From Luminiphilus sp. (GTDB lineage Bacteria; Pseudomonadota; Gammaproteobacteria; Pseudomonadales; Halieaceae): 59,207 nt of DNA. A model generated the notes under the pieces. That model was not told the DNA's origin. It saw only the letters and a list, made by a program, of their open reading frames with translations, and made no database searches. A program made the translations under genes and the position numbers. This document shows, piece by piece, positions 17,890-26,349 of this stretch; within the stretch, counting starts at the first letter, position 1; each line of letters opens with the position of its first letter. The stretch covers positions 1 through 59,207 of the forward strand of contig JAQWUD010000006.1 in NCBI GenBank assembly GCA_029242325.1. The letters are read 5' to 3'.

Positions 17890-18873
17890 CTAGAAGGCGA
17901 AATCACCCTCCACTGTCGTCAGTCCCAATGCGTCCCAATCGAGCATCCCCCCACGATAGTAGTGGATTTTCTCTGCAGGAAAGCCGTCACGGATCATCGC
18001 CCGCATCGCGGTGGGACTTTGGGGGCAGACGGGGCCGTTGCAGAATCCGACTACGTTGGCGGCATCGCTACAATCCCAACCCCCATCGCCCTTCTTACAA
18101 CCGAGTTCGTCCATCCGCATAGCCACCTCGGTGTAAGGAATGTTAACTGAGCCCGGGATGGTGGCATCTAGGAACCACTCCTCAGTGCGCATGTCCACCA
18201 AAATAGTATTGGGGTCACCAATCGCATTGAGGACCTCGATTTCCGTCACAGGCACAATGCCGGGCTCGGGCACCAACGGTTGCAACCAGCCTTTATTCTT
18301 GGCGCAGGGCGTCATTTGCCGGGTAATAGTGATGCTCTCTCCAGAGGGCAAGGCGGCAACGAAGCTTTTCCCCTCGTCAATGATACGGAGATCCTCATCC
18401 GCAAAGAATTGAATACCAATACCTTCAGCCCCCGTCGCGTGCACCATCATAAAGCCCGCGTCGTCGAATACCTGAAACTCGGTGTAGAGCCCATCGTTGA
18501 TGACGGCCTTGTGAATCGAATCACTCACCTGCCCACCTGCGGTCATCTTGGTTTCGATAAACACGACATTACCCGATGCGTGAAAGGCTATCGGCTCAAC
18601 CTTGAAGTCTGGCCAGAGCGCACCAATCGGCCCAAAGACCTCCTCGATCACCTGCTGCGGGCCGACGTAATTGCCTCCATAGGGAAAACCCTTGGGCATC
18701 TCCCACTTCACATCAGCCGACTGGGTGGCGGCCCAAGCTTCCATGTCACCTGTCGCGAAGGCATCGTAACCCGCCTTCGCGACAGCAATAACGGCGGCAT
18801 CACTTTTGCTACCTGCCTGACAGGCCGCGAGCAACGAGAACAGAAAAGTTGTGCAGATCAATCGAACAAACAT
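17890..18873 (-). CDS. Lipoprotein with SnoaL-like and rhodanese domains
   Basis: The 327-residue protein begins with a lipoprotein signal (LLAAC lipobox, Cys at about residue 18). A SnoaL/NTF2-like fold (AYDAFATGDMEAWAA..., about 25-150) is followed by a rhodanese domain (about 215-325) with active-site loop CNGPVCPQS and the VDMRTEEWF start motif. ATG 18873 has GAGGA six bases upstream; a longer frame to 18960 lacks this and would bury the signal peptide. Rhodaneses transfer sulfur via the loop cysteine. The fusion of these two domains on one lipid-anchored periplasmic protein is unusual; role unknown. It is flanked by repeats B3 and A2. Confidence 0.85.
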   Translation of the reverse strand: MFVRLICTTFLFSLLAACQAGSKSDAAVIAVAKAGYDAFATGDMEAWAATQSADVKWEMPKGFPYGGNYVGPQQVIEEVFGPIGALWPDFKVEPIAFHASGNVVFIETKMTAGGQVSDSIHKAVINDGLYTEFQVFDDAGFMMVHATGAEGIGIQFFADEDLRIIDEGKSFVAALPSGESITITRQMTPCAKNKGWLQPLVPEPGIVPVTEIEVLNAIGDPNTILVDMRTEEWFLDATIPGSVNIPYTEVAMRMDELGCKKGDGGWDCSDAANVVGFCNGPVCPQSPTAMRAMIRDGFPAEKIHYYRGGMLDWDALGLTTVEGDFAF

Positions 18874-19227
18874 AAGAATTCCTCGGATATCACTAATTGC
18901 CACTAAACTATGCTCAAGCGCCTCGTTTTTCAAATCTTCCTGCATCGACCGCTTTGGCATAAACGGCCTTACATCACTAAATTGAGTTTTTCTTTTAGGG
19001 CGCGGTGGCTCGGAATAGGTGCGGAGTTCCTGAAATCGAAAGTCTGCGTCCAGAAAAGACCCTACGAATCTTCCCCTTAGGGCAGGCTAACAAGGGGTAT
19101 CCAGGATCCTCATAATCTACTGGCACCCCGTTCAAGTCCTGGTGGCCCAGCATTTCTCCCCAGGAAAACTCGCTACTTCACTGACACCGGCATAAAAAGG
19201 GGAATCTCCAGTCTTTTAAGGTTGCCA
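18874..19227. other. Intergenic stretch with repeat A2
   Basis: This gap between the divergent rhodanese lipoprotein and amidohydrolase genes is largely filled by repeat A2 (19002-19152). Nothing else is recognised. Confidence 0.5.
19002..19152 (+). repeat. Repeat copy A2 ending in a tRNA 3' half (site S6)
   Basis: Similarity to A1 (1120-1267) runs through GCGG..CTCGGAATAGGT.CGGA, TCGAAA.TC.GCGTCC, AAGACC.TACGAATCTTCC.CTTA and the core (GGGTATCCAGGATCCTCATAATC), about 150 nt with scattered mismatches. The tRNA half (19111-19152) has a damaged T-stem (CCCCG against CCTGG), TTCAAGT loop, and CAGCA for the end. Of the copies with an acceptor end it is the rightmost, and no further copies were seen to 59207. 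Confidence 0.7.
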
Positions 19228-20850
19228 ATGCGATACCTCACCCTCTCCGTATTGACCTGCCTCTCAACAATGCCGATCGGATGCCAAAGCGAACCCTCGC
19301 CGGATTTTCTGCTGACTAACGGTGTGATCTATACCGTTGATTCTGAGAGGTCTGTTCATGGGGCGTTAGCGATCCGCGACGGTCTCATTACTTTTGTCGG
19401 AGCAACCGACCAAGCCAATAAGCCCGCGGGCGACACCACTGTGGTGATCGATCTGGCGGGCAAGATGGTGTTACCTAGGCTCCAAGATACGCATATTCAC
19501 CCCATCATGGGCGGTTTAGAAGCCCTGAGCTGCGACCTCAATGCGGGCGACATAGCAAACGAATATGTGGCCATCATCAAAGCTTATAGTGAAGCAAATC
19601 CGCAGCTGGGCTGGATTACAGGCGGCGGTTGGCTCATGTCGGCTTTTGGACCCGGAGGCATGCCCAAAAAGGGACTCATCGATGCTGTGGTATCGGACAG
19701 GCCCGCGATACGGACTTCCACCGATGGCCACAGCGGATGGGCCAACAGTAAAGCGTTGGCGCTGGCAGGCATCACGGCTGAAACGCCTGACCCCGTCGAT
19801 GGTCGCATCAATCACAATCCAGTCACGGGGGAGCCCATCGGGAGCCTGCAAGAAGGCGCCATGTCACTGGTCGAAGCGGTGATGCCAGAGCTGAGCCCTG
19901 AGCAACGACTCGCAGGGCTTCGCTACAGGGTGGATATGCTGCATGCCTATGGCATTACCCCCATTCAGGATACCATTGTGTCAGAGGCCGATCTCGCCAC
20001 ATATCAGGCTTTGGCTCGCGCGATATCGGCAGGATTTGATCCGAGCCAATACCATCAAAATCATGCAGGACGGTGTGATGGAAAACTACACTGCCGTGAT
20101 GCTTGAACCGTACCTGCTAGACAAAGACGGTGTCACCGGCATTCCGATGGTGCAGCCCAAGCTCCTCAAAGATGCGGTGGTTGCGCTGGATGACGCCGAT
20201 TTTCAGGTGCACTTCCACGCCAGTGGCGACGGCGCGATCCGGCAATCTTTAAATGCCATTCAGGCGGCAAGGGATCATAACGATCCCAGTGACGGCCGGC
20301 ATCATATCTCCCATTTACAGATTATCCACTCCGAAGATACCCCGAGATTTGCGGCGCTGGACGTCGTGGCCAACTTCCAACCGCTCTGGGCCTGCGCCGA
20401 TGACTATATTAACGAGCTGACCTTGCCTTTTATCTGTGAGGAGACAGCACGCTGAATGTACCCCATTAACAGCGTGCTCAAGGCTGGAGGAAAAGTCGCT
20501 TTTGGCAGTGATTGGTCCGTTTCGTCCGCGAATCCCTGGGCGCAAATCGAAGTGGCCGTTAACCGCAAAACCCCCTGATCGATGAAGACACCAGTTTTCT
20601 ACCCGGCGAGCGCATTGGCATCGAAGACGCCATCGCCGCATTCACCATTAACGCGGCCTTCGTGAATCACCTCGACACGGAGACAGGCTCAATTGAAGTG
20701 GGAAAAAGAGCCGACCTGATGGTGCTGAATCAGAACTTGCTGGAGATTTGGCCTGAGCGCATATCTGCTACCCAGACACTCCTGACACTATTCAACGGGA
20801 GTCCCGTATACGGTGACTTTCATTTGCAGGAATTCTCTGCAGTAGGGGGC
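19228..20850 (+). pseudogene. YtcJ-like metal-dependent amidohydrolase, disrupted
   Basis: ATG 19228 (AAGG upstream) starts a lipoprotein-like signal and an amidohydrolase N-terminus: FLLTNGVIYTVDSERSVHGA, the metal motif DTHIHP and GGGWLMSAFGPGG. The frame drifts near 19990-20040; homology resumes one frame over as IKIMQDGVMENYTAVMLEPY and HFHASGDGAIRQSLNAI. It then meets a TGA at 20453 where a Trp codon would fit, continues as [21 protein letters not shown], shifts again at about 20575, and ends as VGKRADLMVLNQNLLEIWPERI. So there are two frameshifts and one nonsense codon, with possibly a deletion at the first break. The enzyme family hydrolyses N-formyl or amide substrates; this copy should be inactive. 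Confidence 0.85.
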
Positions 20851-20864
20851 GCCCAGGGAATATC

Positions 20865-21041
20865 ATGCACTCAGATCAGGTACGCGACACTCTGCTCACG
20901 ATGGAGCGCCAGTTCCACAAAGATCAAATTATTCAGCGGTTGTGCACTCGGGAGCGATGCAGAGACGATCGCGACTTGCTATCGGCATTATCGACCGTAC
21001 ATGAGTTGGTTGCGATAGAGGATGCGCCCCTCGTTATTTAG
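20865..21041 (+). CDS. Short hypothetical ORF
   Basis: A 58-residue frame from ATG 20865 to TAG 21039-21041 encodes a charged, helical-looking protein (MHSDQVRDTLLTMERQ..., RERCRDDRDLLSALSTV). It lies just after the amidohydrolase remnant with a weak ribosome binding site. It could be real or chance; not recognised. Confidence 0.3.
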   Translation: MHSDQVRDTLLTMERQFHKDQIIQRLCTRERCRDDRDLLSALSTVHELVAIEDAPLVI

Positions 21042-21198
21042 CCCTGTAAGGTGTGACCGGCCGGAATGATCCAATAGGGCGCGCGCAGAGTAAAGTGTAG
21101 TGTTTCCTTTAAAGACGCGTGCCATGATATTTGGTTTCAGCCACTTCAGTGGCCAGCAGAAAGTATCTTCCCGTTTCCTACAAACCAAGTTGGAACAG

Positions 21199-21393
21199 AT
21201 GAAGACAAACCAGCCAAGTGCGGAAGCGCAACCTGAGTTCACAAATGCGCAGATCTATGATCTCGCCCATCATCGCAAGCTCAAGGCCCTGCATTCGCTC
21301 ATCGAACGCGGCGCCACGCTGAGTGAAGCTGCGCGATTGGTGGGTGTATCTCGCATTACTGCGCATCGCTGGAATGACCACGGGCGACGTTAA
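21199..21393 (+). CDS. Small helix-turn-helix protein
   Basis: The 64-residue protein has a C-terminal HTH: LSEAARLVGVSRITAHRWN, of the resolvase/transposase-helper kind, preceded by a basic helix (HHRKLKALHSLIERG). ATG 21199 (MKTNQPS) is preferred; the frame is open further upstream to a GTG at 21100, but that part has no character. It may be a small DNA-binding regulator or the surviving N-terminus of a transposase or recombinase, consistent with its place at the right edge of the mobile-looking region. Confidence 0.5.
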   Translation: MKTNQPSAEAQPEFTNAQIYDLAHHRKLKALHSLIERGATLSEAARLVGVSRITAHRWNDHGRR

Positions 21394-21608
21394 CGTCGCT
21401 GAGCACTTCCGCTCAATTGAAAATGCCTTAACCGGCCAATGTTGCAATCACGTCGCTTGGTCACGCATCATGCAAGGCCCCGATGTTTCACGCGTTCTTG
21501 CCCCGGCGCCAGATTGCCAGGCACTCCGCGGGTGCGGTTCGTCCCCTGCACGTTGAGACGCGCTCTTACGGTTGACCGTTCTGAGTGCACAGAGACGAGG
21601 TCCTCACG

Positions 21609-22043
21609 CTAAGCTACCAGTGCCGCAATGATCTCCCTTACCAGCATCGTTCCCAACGCGATCCAGCTCAGCATAAAAAGGCTGAACCGCACCCAGACAT
21701 GATTAAACGTGACTTGCACCAGTGAATGGATAAATCGCGAGCCGCAGTAAGCCCAAGCCGCATAAAGATGGGTTGGGTCGGTATGACCCAACGCCCAAAT
21801 CACCATTACAACCGCATAAAAAAGCGTGGGCTGCTCCCATAAATGGTTGTAGTTATCTGCCACGCGCTCGACTTTGCTTGGGAAAACGCCACCCAATAGC
21901 GCAGGATGTGAGAGCCTCTGCAAATCAACCCCCTCTGCCTCAAGCACTTTGGCAGCAGGGATACGTGTGGTGTACATGAGTAGCATCATCACCAGACTCA
22001 ATGCGCCCATAAAGAGGATGGGCTGGAGAATCAAATCATTCAT
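21609..22043 (-). CDS. MAPEG family membrane protein
   Basis: The 144-residue protein has four hydrophobic helices and the MAPEG pattern (ARIP..., NYNHLWEQPTLFYAVV, SRFIHSLVQVTFNHVWVRF). The family includes glutathione S-transferases and peroxidases acting on lipophilic substrates in the membrane, but most bacterial members are uncharacterised. A second MAPEG gene lies at 56969-57361. Length is typical. It reads leftward after the FliG-like gene with a gap of 97 bases. Confidence 0.85.
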   Translation of the reverse strand: MNDLILQPILFMGALSLVMMLLMYTTRIPAAKVLEAEGVDLQRLSHPALLGGVFPSKVERVADNYNHLWEQPTLFYAVVMVIWALGHTDPTHLYAAWAYCGSRFIHSLVQVTFNHVWVRFSLFMLSWIALGTMLVREIIAALVA

Positions 22044-22140
22044 AGGGACTCACCTCGGCATTCTGATTTTTGATCCATGAAACAGTCGCTTCCAGACAGG
22101 TGTGCGAATTTTCAGGGGAACGCCTGACCCGAGCGATCCT

Positions 22141-22575
22141 CTAACGAATGTAGCCTTCTGAGGGCAACACAAAACGATTCTCTTCGGATAGCCGCCTAGC
22201 GCAGCGCACCACATCTTTACGGGCGTCCTCAATATCACTGCGCCGAGTAGGGCCGGCACTCTCCAGATCATCGAGGAAACGTGCTCTGGCACGGCGCGAC
22301 ATACTGTGCAGGAACGCATCGCGAACCAACTTGGGTGCACCCGTCAGTGCCGTTATCAACGCACCGGCGTCAAGCTCACGAATCAGTCCTTGCAGGCTGC
22401 GGGTATCAGCACCGATGAGTTCTTCAAACCGAGTCATCTCGTCAACGACCCTAGTCGCCAGATATTTGTCCAAATCCTTCAGGTCGCTGAGTACATGATC
22501 TGCCTCAGCAACCTTGACCCGGTTTATGATACGCGCTGCGGTAGTCACCCCACCAAGCTTGATACCGTGCCTCAT
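22141..22575 (-). CDS. Stand-alone FliG C-terminal-domain-like protein
   Basis: The 144-residue protein aligns with the middle/C-terminal part of flagellar motor switch protein FliG: TRFEELIGADTRSLQGLIRELDAGALITAL, then TGAPKLVRDAFLHSMSRRARARFLDDL and GPTRRSDIEDARKDVVRCARRL. The charged torque-helix pattern of FliG (Arg, Asp-Asp, Arg in R...LDDL...GPTR) is kept. The FliG N-terminal domain is absent and no flagellar gene is within this window. It may interact with a stator-like or membrane partner in another system; role unknown. It follows the SnoaL-like secreted protein gene by 9 bases, suggesting co-transcription. Confidence 0.75.
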   Translation of the reverse strand: MRHGIKLGGVTTAARIINRVKVAEADHVLSDLKDLDKYLATRVVDEMTRFEELIGADTRSLQGLIRELDAGALITALTGAPKLVRDAFLHSMSRRARARFLDDLESAGPTRRSDIEDARKDVVRCARRLSEENRFVLPSEGYIR

Positions 22576-22584
22576 CGGTAATGA

Positions 22585-23109
22585 TTACTCAGCAGGCAGC
22601 CGCATTGCGGCGACATACACCTGCTTGATTTTCCCCGCTTCGAGCTTGACATCGATACTGTGGTATTCCGCCACGGGGTTGCCCTCAGCATCGGTGGAGG
22701 AAATTATCTGCCCGGTCGACAGCCACTCCTCTATTTGTCTCTCTGTATTTTCGCCATCGTTGGCCACTACATACATCACTCGCCAAACGGGATTGGACTC
22801 TGCGATCCATGCCTTTAAGAACTCGGCCTGCGCCGCAGAGCCAATAACGCGCTCACCAGTGGGCACAATGGCCTCAAAATCCTCGGCATTCATCGCCGCA
22901 ATTTTCTCGAAATCACGGTCATTGTGTGCCTGAATATACGCCTGCCATAGCCGCACATTAGTTTGAGAACCCGCCACCAGCGGCACGGATCGACCATCGT
23001 CGAAAATCTGAACCCCTATTGGGGTGTGATGCGCTTCTACCTCATGGTGGCCAGCTTGAGTAACAGGGCTCAGGATGAGCATCATCAACACGATTACACT
23101 ATTTTTCAT
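22585..23109 (-). CDS. Secreted SnoaL/NTF2-like protein
   Basis: The 174-residue protein has a signal peptide (MKNSVIVLMMLILSPVTQAG) then a cone-like NTF2/SnoaL fold (LWQAYIQAHNDRDFEKIAAMNAEDF...). AGGAG precedes ATG 23109 at good spacing. Such domains bind small ligands or act as isomerases/hydrolases; the substrate is unknown. It is upstream of, and probably co-transcribed with, the FliG-like gene. Confidence 0.8.
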   Translation of the reverse strand: MKNSVIVLMMLILSPVTQAGHHEVEAHHTPIGVQIFDDGRSVPLVAGSQTNVRLWQAYIQAHNDRDFEKIAAMNAEDFEAIVPTGERVIGSAAQAEFLKAWIAESNPVWRVMYVVANDGENTERQIEEWLSTGQIISSTDAEGNPVAEYHSIDVKLEAGKIKQVYVAAMRLPAE

Positions 23110-23243
23110 AAGATTCTCCTGTCGATGAAAAATGCTAGCCGGGCCACCACGGTAAGTGAATTTATCTTTAAAAGATATGATGTAACCCCATATAAGGTGA
23201 TCGTATGTGTCTTATCCTTCAGCCTCACTTCAGGTAAAGCGCC

Positions 23244-23480
23244 ATGAAAAAAGCAGTGATCGAAGAGAGCATCCTCAAGCATATGAGGCGCTGGCACAAA
23301 ACGAACATCGATGAGGAGTTGATGAAGGCGCGCGCCTATGTTGCAGCGCTTCTCGCATACGAGAACTCTGAAGAAGCTAAATCTGACCCAGAAGCAATGA
23401 GTCTCAAGGATGCGGAAAAAATCGGCACGATTTGGCGAACAACTACCGGGCGACTCCAGATTCAGCTCAACGAGAACTGA
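23244..23480 (+). CDS. Small hypothetical protein
   Basis: A 78-residue, Lys/Glu-rich, helical protein (MKKAVIEESILKHMRRWHK...) with AGG nine bases before ATG 23244. No family recognised. It is followed seven bases later by the VOC gene's GTG start, so the two probably form an operon. Confidence 0.6.
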   Translation: MKKAVIEESILKHMRRWHKTNIDEELMKARAYVAALLAYENSEEAKSDPEAMSLKDAEKIGTIWRTTTGRLQIQLNEN

Positions 23481-23487
23481 CGAGCTC

Positions 23488-24336
23488 GTGGCACACCAAA
23501 CAACAATTGACCACGTGATCATTGCCGTCAGAGACCTCGCGCAAGCGACACAGGATTACTCACTGCTACTCGGTCGCCACCCCAGCTGGCAAGGGTCGCA
23601 CCCAGACCACGGCACGGCGAACGCGCTGTTCAAGCTCGACAATATTTATATTGAGCTACTCGCGGCCACCGGAAAAGGAATGGCGGCAGATGTCGTCAAA
23701 GGCCTTCTGACAGAGCGAGGGCAATGTTTGGGTGGGCTGGTCTTTGCCACGCCTCAGGCGGAAGCCTTTGTTACGCATGCCAAAGCAAGGGGCTTGGCTA
23801 CGTCAGACCCTTTTCCAGGCCATGGCATAGACCAAAATACTGGCGCCGAACGTCATTGGCGCAATGTATTCTGGGAGCCATCGGCCGCGCGGGGCATATT
23901 TTCGTTTTGTATTGAGCACGATCCGGCTTCCAGCCTACCGGACGCTATCGCATTGGCAGACGGCCCCTTATCTGGCGTGGATCACGTTGTCGTAAGGACA
24001 CGCAGCGCCGACGCTGCCAAAAGATTCTATGGAGAGCAATTGGGTATCCGGCTTGCACTAGAGCAGGAGGTCCCTAAGTGGGGCGGGACCCAGCTTTTCT
24101 TCAGAGCAAGCTCGATGAGTATCGAGGTGATCGCTTCAGACAAAGCCGGCGAGCAGGATGACCTGTGGGGGATGGCATATAAGACTGCAGATATAGACCT
24201 TGCGAGAACCCGCCTAGCCGAAGCGGGCGTCGCAGTCTCTTCGGTGCGCGATGGCAGAAAGTTCGGTACGCGAGTGTGCACGGTTAAATCTCATGTTTTG
24301 GACATTCCCACATTACTGGTAGAACACACGCAGTAG
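23488..24336 (+). CDS. VOC/glyoxalase-superfamily protein, two-module
   Basis: The 282-residue protein has two vicinal-oxygen-chelate modules: TTIDHVIIAVRDLAQATQDY (N-terminal) and SGVDHVVVRTRSADAAKRFYGEQLG (C-terminal), each opening with the His metal-ligand motif, as in Glyoxalase-like proteins and ring-cleavage dioxygenases. The start is probably GTG 23488; the frame is open to 23410, but that would overlap the upstream gene. Substrate unknown. Confidence 0.75.
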   Translation: MAHQTTIDHVIIAVRDLAQATQDYSLLLGRHPSWQGSHPDHGTANALFKLDNIYIELLAATGKGMAADVVKGLLTERGQCLGGLVFATPQAEAFVTHAKARGLATSDPFPGHGIDQNTGAERHWRNVFWEPSAARGIFSFCIEHDPASSLPDAIALADGPLSGVDHVVVRTRSADAAKRFYGEQLGIRLALEQEVPKWGGTQLFFRASSMSIEVIASDKAGEQDDLWGMAYKTADIDLARTRLAEAGVAVSSVRDGRKFGTRVCTVKSHVLDIPTLLVEHTQ

Positions 24337-24427
24337 AGTGTTGGACAAGCGACAGCGCCTCAAGGCACGGATAATCCTCTCTGAATGGGCAATGATGAAT
24401 CATACGGACACACTGCTAACAGGAGAA

Positions 24428-25258
24428 TTACTCGAAGGATTTAGTGCTTCCGATCGTTGCCAAGAGCTTTTTCACATCATAGCGATCATCATCGGCAGTC
24501 AACGGGGCCGCGCTTGAATAAGCGTCGGCAATAGCACCATGACGCTCCTCGATCCGAACTAAGTTATAGCCATGGGATACCGCGTAAGGCTCACCCGCTA
24601 AAATCTGTGGCAACACAATCGCCACAAAATCATCCACTGGCATCCCCAATGCGCGCATGAACTCTGGAATAAGCTCCGATCCGACAAAACCCGGAGCGAT
24701 CATCCCGACCTTGATGAAATCAGGCACTTCCGCTCTCAAAGCGTCGGTCAGGCCATACACCGCATGCTTGCTCGCCACATAGACTGCGGCATTTTCAACA
24801 GCGATAAAAAAGCTGTTTTCCGACCCGGTGTTATAGAGCGCCGCGGGTGAACCTTGTTTCACCAACCGCTCCCCAAAGATCTTGCATCCCAACCATACGC
24901 CCTCGAAATTCACGGCCATGACGCGGCGCATTTCCTCAAGCGGAGTATCTAAAACGGAACCTGGTTTTTGGCCCACACCCGCGTTGTTGATGACCAGCGC
25001 GACGTCACCAAAAGCAGCAAAGGCCCTCTCTGCAAAGGTCTCTAGCTCAGCAGGAACCGAAACATCCACCGGGAAGGCACGCGCGGTAATTCCCTCTTGG
25101 TCGAGTAGCGCAATGGCTTCATCCAAACGCGCCCGCCGCGGCTCACCTATCACAATCCGGGCGCCTCTCTGGCCACACGCTTTGGCCAAACCAAAGCCAA
25201 TCCCGGTGGCGCCGCCGGTGATTACGACCGTTTTATTGTCCAGATCCAGCATTGCCAT
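24428..25258 (-). CDS. Short-chain dehydrogenase/reductase
   Basis: The 276-residue SDR has the cofactor motif TGGATGIG, NNAG, a catalytic Ser region NTGSENS and YVASK. The C-terminal third is longer than classical SDRs and contains a DDDRYDVKKLL tail. ATG 25258 is chosen because the frame upstream overlaps the neighbouring gene. It follows that secreted-protein gene by 40 bases on the same strand. Substrate cannot be told. Confidence 0.85.
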   Translation of the reverse strand: MAMLDLDNKTVVITGGATGIGFGLAKACGQRGARIVIGEPRRARLDEAIALLDQEGITARAFPVDVSVPAELETFAERAFAAFGDVALVINNAGVGQKPGSVLDTPLEEMRRVMAVNFEGVWLGCKIFGERLVKQGSPAALYNTGSENSFFIAVENAAVYVASKHAVYGLTDALRAEVPDFIKVGMIAPGFVGSELIPEFMRALGMPVDDFVAIVLPQILAGEPYAVSHGYNLVRIEERHGAIADAYSSAAPLTADDDRYDVKKLLATIGSTKSFE

Positions 25259-25298
25259 GGGTAAGTTGAACTCAACAAAATGCGAGGTGGACGGGCAC

Positions 25299-25631
25299 TC
25301 AAGATCCCCATGGATCGTCGTTTGGTGGTTGCAACTCCTCAATTTTGACATTGAGGCAATAGAGTACGCTCTCCCCGAAGTGATCTGCGCTCAAAAACGC
25401 ACTCACCGAGGCTTCATCTAGCGCTCCACGGCCTGCGGCATCTGACTCAAGTTCAACAATCACTGAGGCCTCGGCCCCACAGTGCTCCAGAAACCGTCGG
25501 AATTCGGGGTCGAGGCCGTGTAAGACAGATCGCACCGAAGCGTAGTATTCACCTCGATCCATGGCCACTGTGAACGGCACGATAAAAAGCGCCCATAGCG
25601 GAGTCAGTATCCGAAGAAATAAGCTGCGCAC
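25299..25631 (-). CDS. Small secreted hypothetical protein
   Basis: A 110-residue protein with an N-terminal signal-like segment (LFLRILTPLWALFIVPFTVA) and a mature region with two cysteines (HCGAEAS, VLYCLNV), possibly disulfide-bonded in the periplasm. Not recognised. It lies just upstream of the SDR in the same direction. Confidence 0.55.
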   Translation of the reverse strand: MRSLFLRILTPLWALFIVPFTVAMDRGEYYASVRSVLHGLDPEFRRFLEHCGAEASVIVELESDAAGRGALDEASVSAFLSADHFGESVLYCLNVKIEELQPPNDDPWGS

Positions 25632-25758
25632 GATTCGCTCTCCAAGTTGGTGTGATCCCCCGCAAAACTACGGCAAACCACCCCGGGTTTCAAAACACGC
25701 TCACCGGTCATAAGACATCACATAACGAGCCCATGAATTGTGGTCGCAGACACCCATA

Positions 25759-26169
25759 TTACTCTGCTAAAACCCGTTCGGGTTGACCCTTGTCGTGCAC
25801 CCGGAAGATCACCAGTGTCGCACCCGCCTCACCCGTTCGACCAGTGTGAACCACCCGCGGCGCAATGGTATTGGCCTCGCCCGCTGTGCTCAAAGTATCG
25901 GGCTCCCCCCGTCGGGCCAATGTGACCTCGCCTTCAATCACATAGAACACTTCTTCGCCAGGATGCCAATGCCAAGGCAGCTCGGTATGGGGTGGTAGGG
26001 TGACCCTGCTGACAATCAATTCTTTGCTGGGCACGCCCTGCACCGACTCTCTGAGCAGCAAATCAGACGTCACACCGATACCAGGCTGCGCTGCGACATT
26101 GCAACAAGCCACCAGCCCGAGAAGCAAAACAAAGGCCCTCAACACGAGCCATGCATGACTGATGACCAT
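25759..26169 (-). CDS. Secreted cupin-domain protein
   Basis: The 136-residue protein begins with a signal sequence that ends near LVACC, possibly a lipobox. One cupin fold follows with motif 1 PWHWHPGEEVFYVIEGE and motif 2 PRVVHTGR, giving His/Glu metal ligands. AGGAG lies eight bases before ATG 26169. Divergent from the Rieske gene at 26350 across 180 bases that must hold both promoters. Function unknown; a similar secreted cupin is encoded at 51356-51736. Confidence 0.8.
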   Translation of the reverse strand: MVISHAWLVLRAFVLLLGLVACCNVAAQPGIGVTSDLLLRESVQGVPSKELIVSRVTLPPHTELPWHWHPGEEVFYVIEGEVTLARRGEPDTLSTAGEANTIAPRVVHTGRTGEAGATLVIFRVHDKGQPERVLAE

Positions 26170-26349
26170 TTTTCTAACTCCTGTGGAAACGTGTCGGCCG
26201 AGGATAAACTGCATTCGCTGTCTGCGGTAGCATGTCGCCGTTAAGGGTGCCCGCACGCGATTTTCCTGCCGGACTATTTAAGCTATTTTGACGGCAGACA
26301 GCCGTATAATGAGCACCTATAAGGCCTGCAAGAAAATTGAGAAAACACG

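Noticed and set aside
18280-18906. 208-codon frame opposite the rhodanese lipoprotein
   Set aside because: The leftward frame carries a signal peptide, lipobox and catalytic loop; the other does not.
1120-19152. Integron cassette array with attC sites
   Set aside because: No integron integrase, cargo in both orientations, and the repeat core is a tRNA 3' half ending in CCA instead of an attC palindrome with R-box cores.
1225-19152. Functional tRNA genes at sites S1-S6
   Set aside because: No site has a pairing 5' acceptor strand; in S4 the distance from the D-arm-like element to the T-arm is about seven bases too long, and several T-stems are mismatched.
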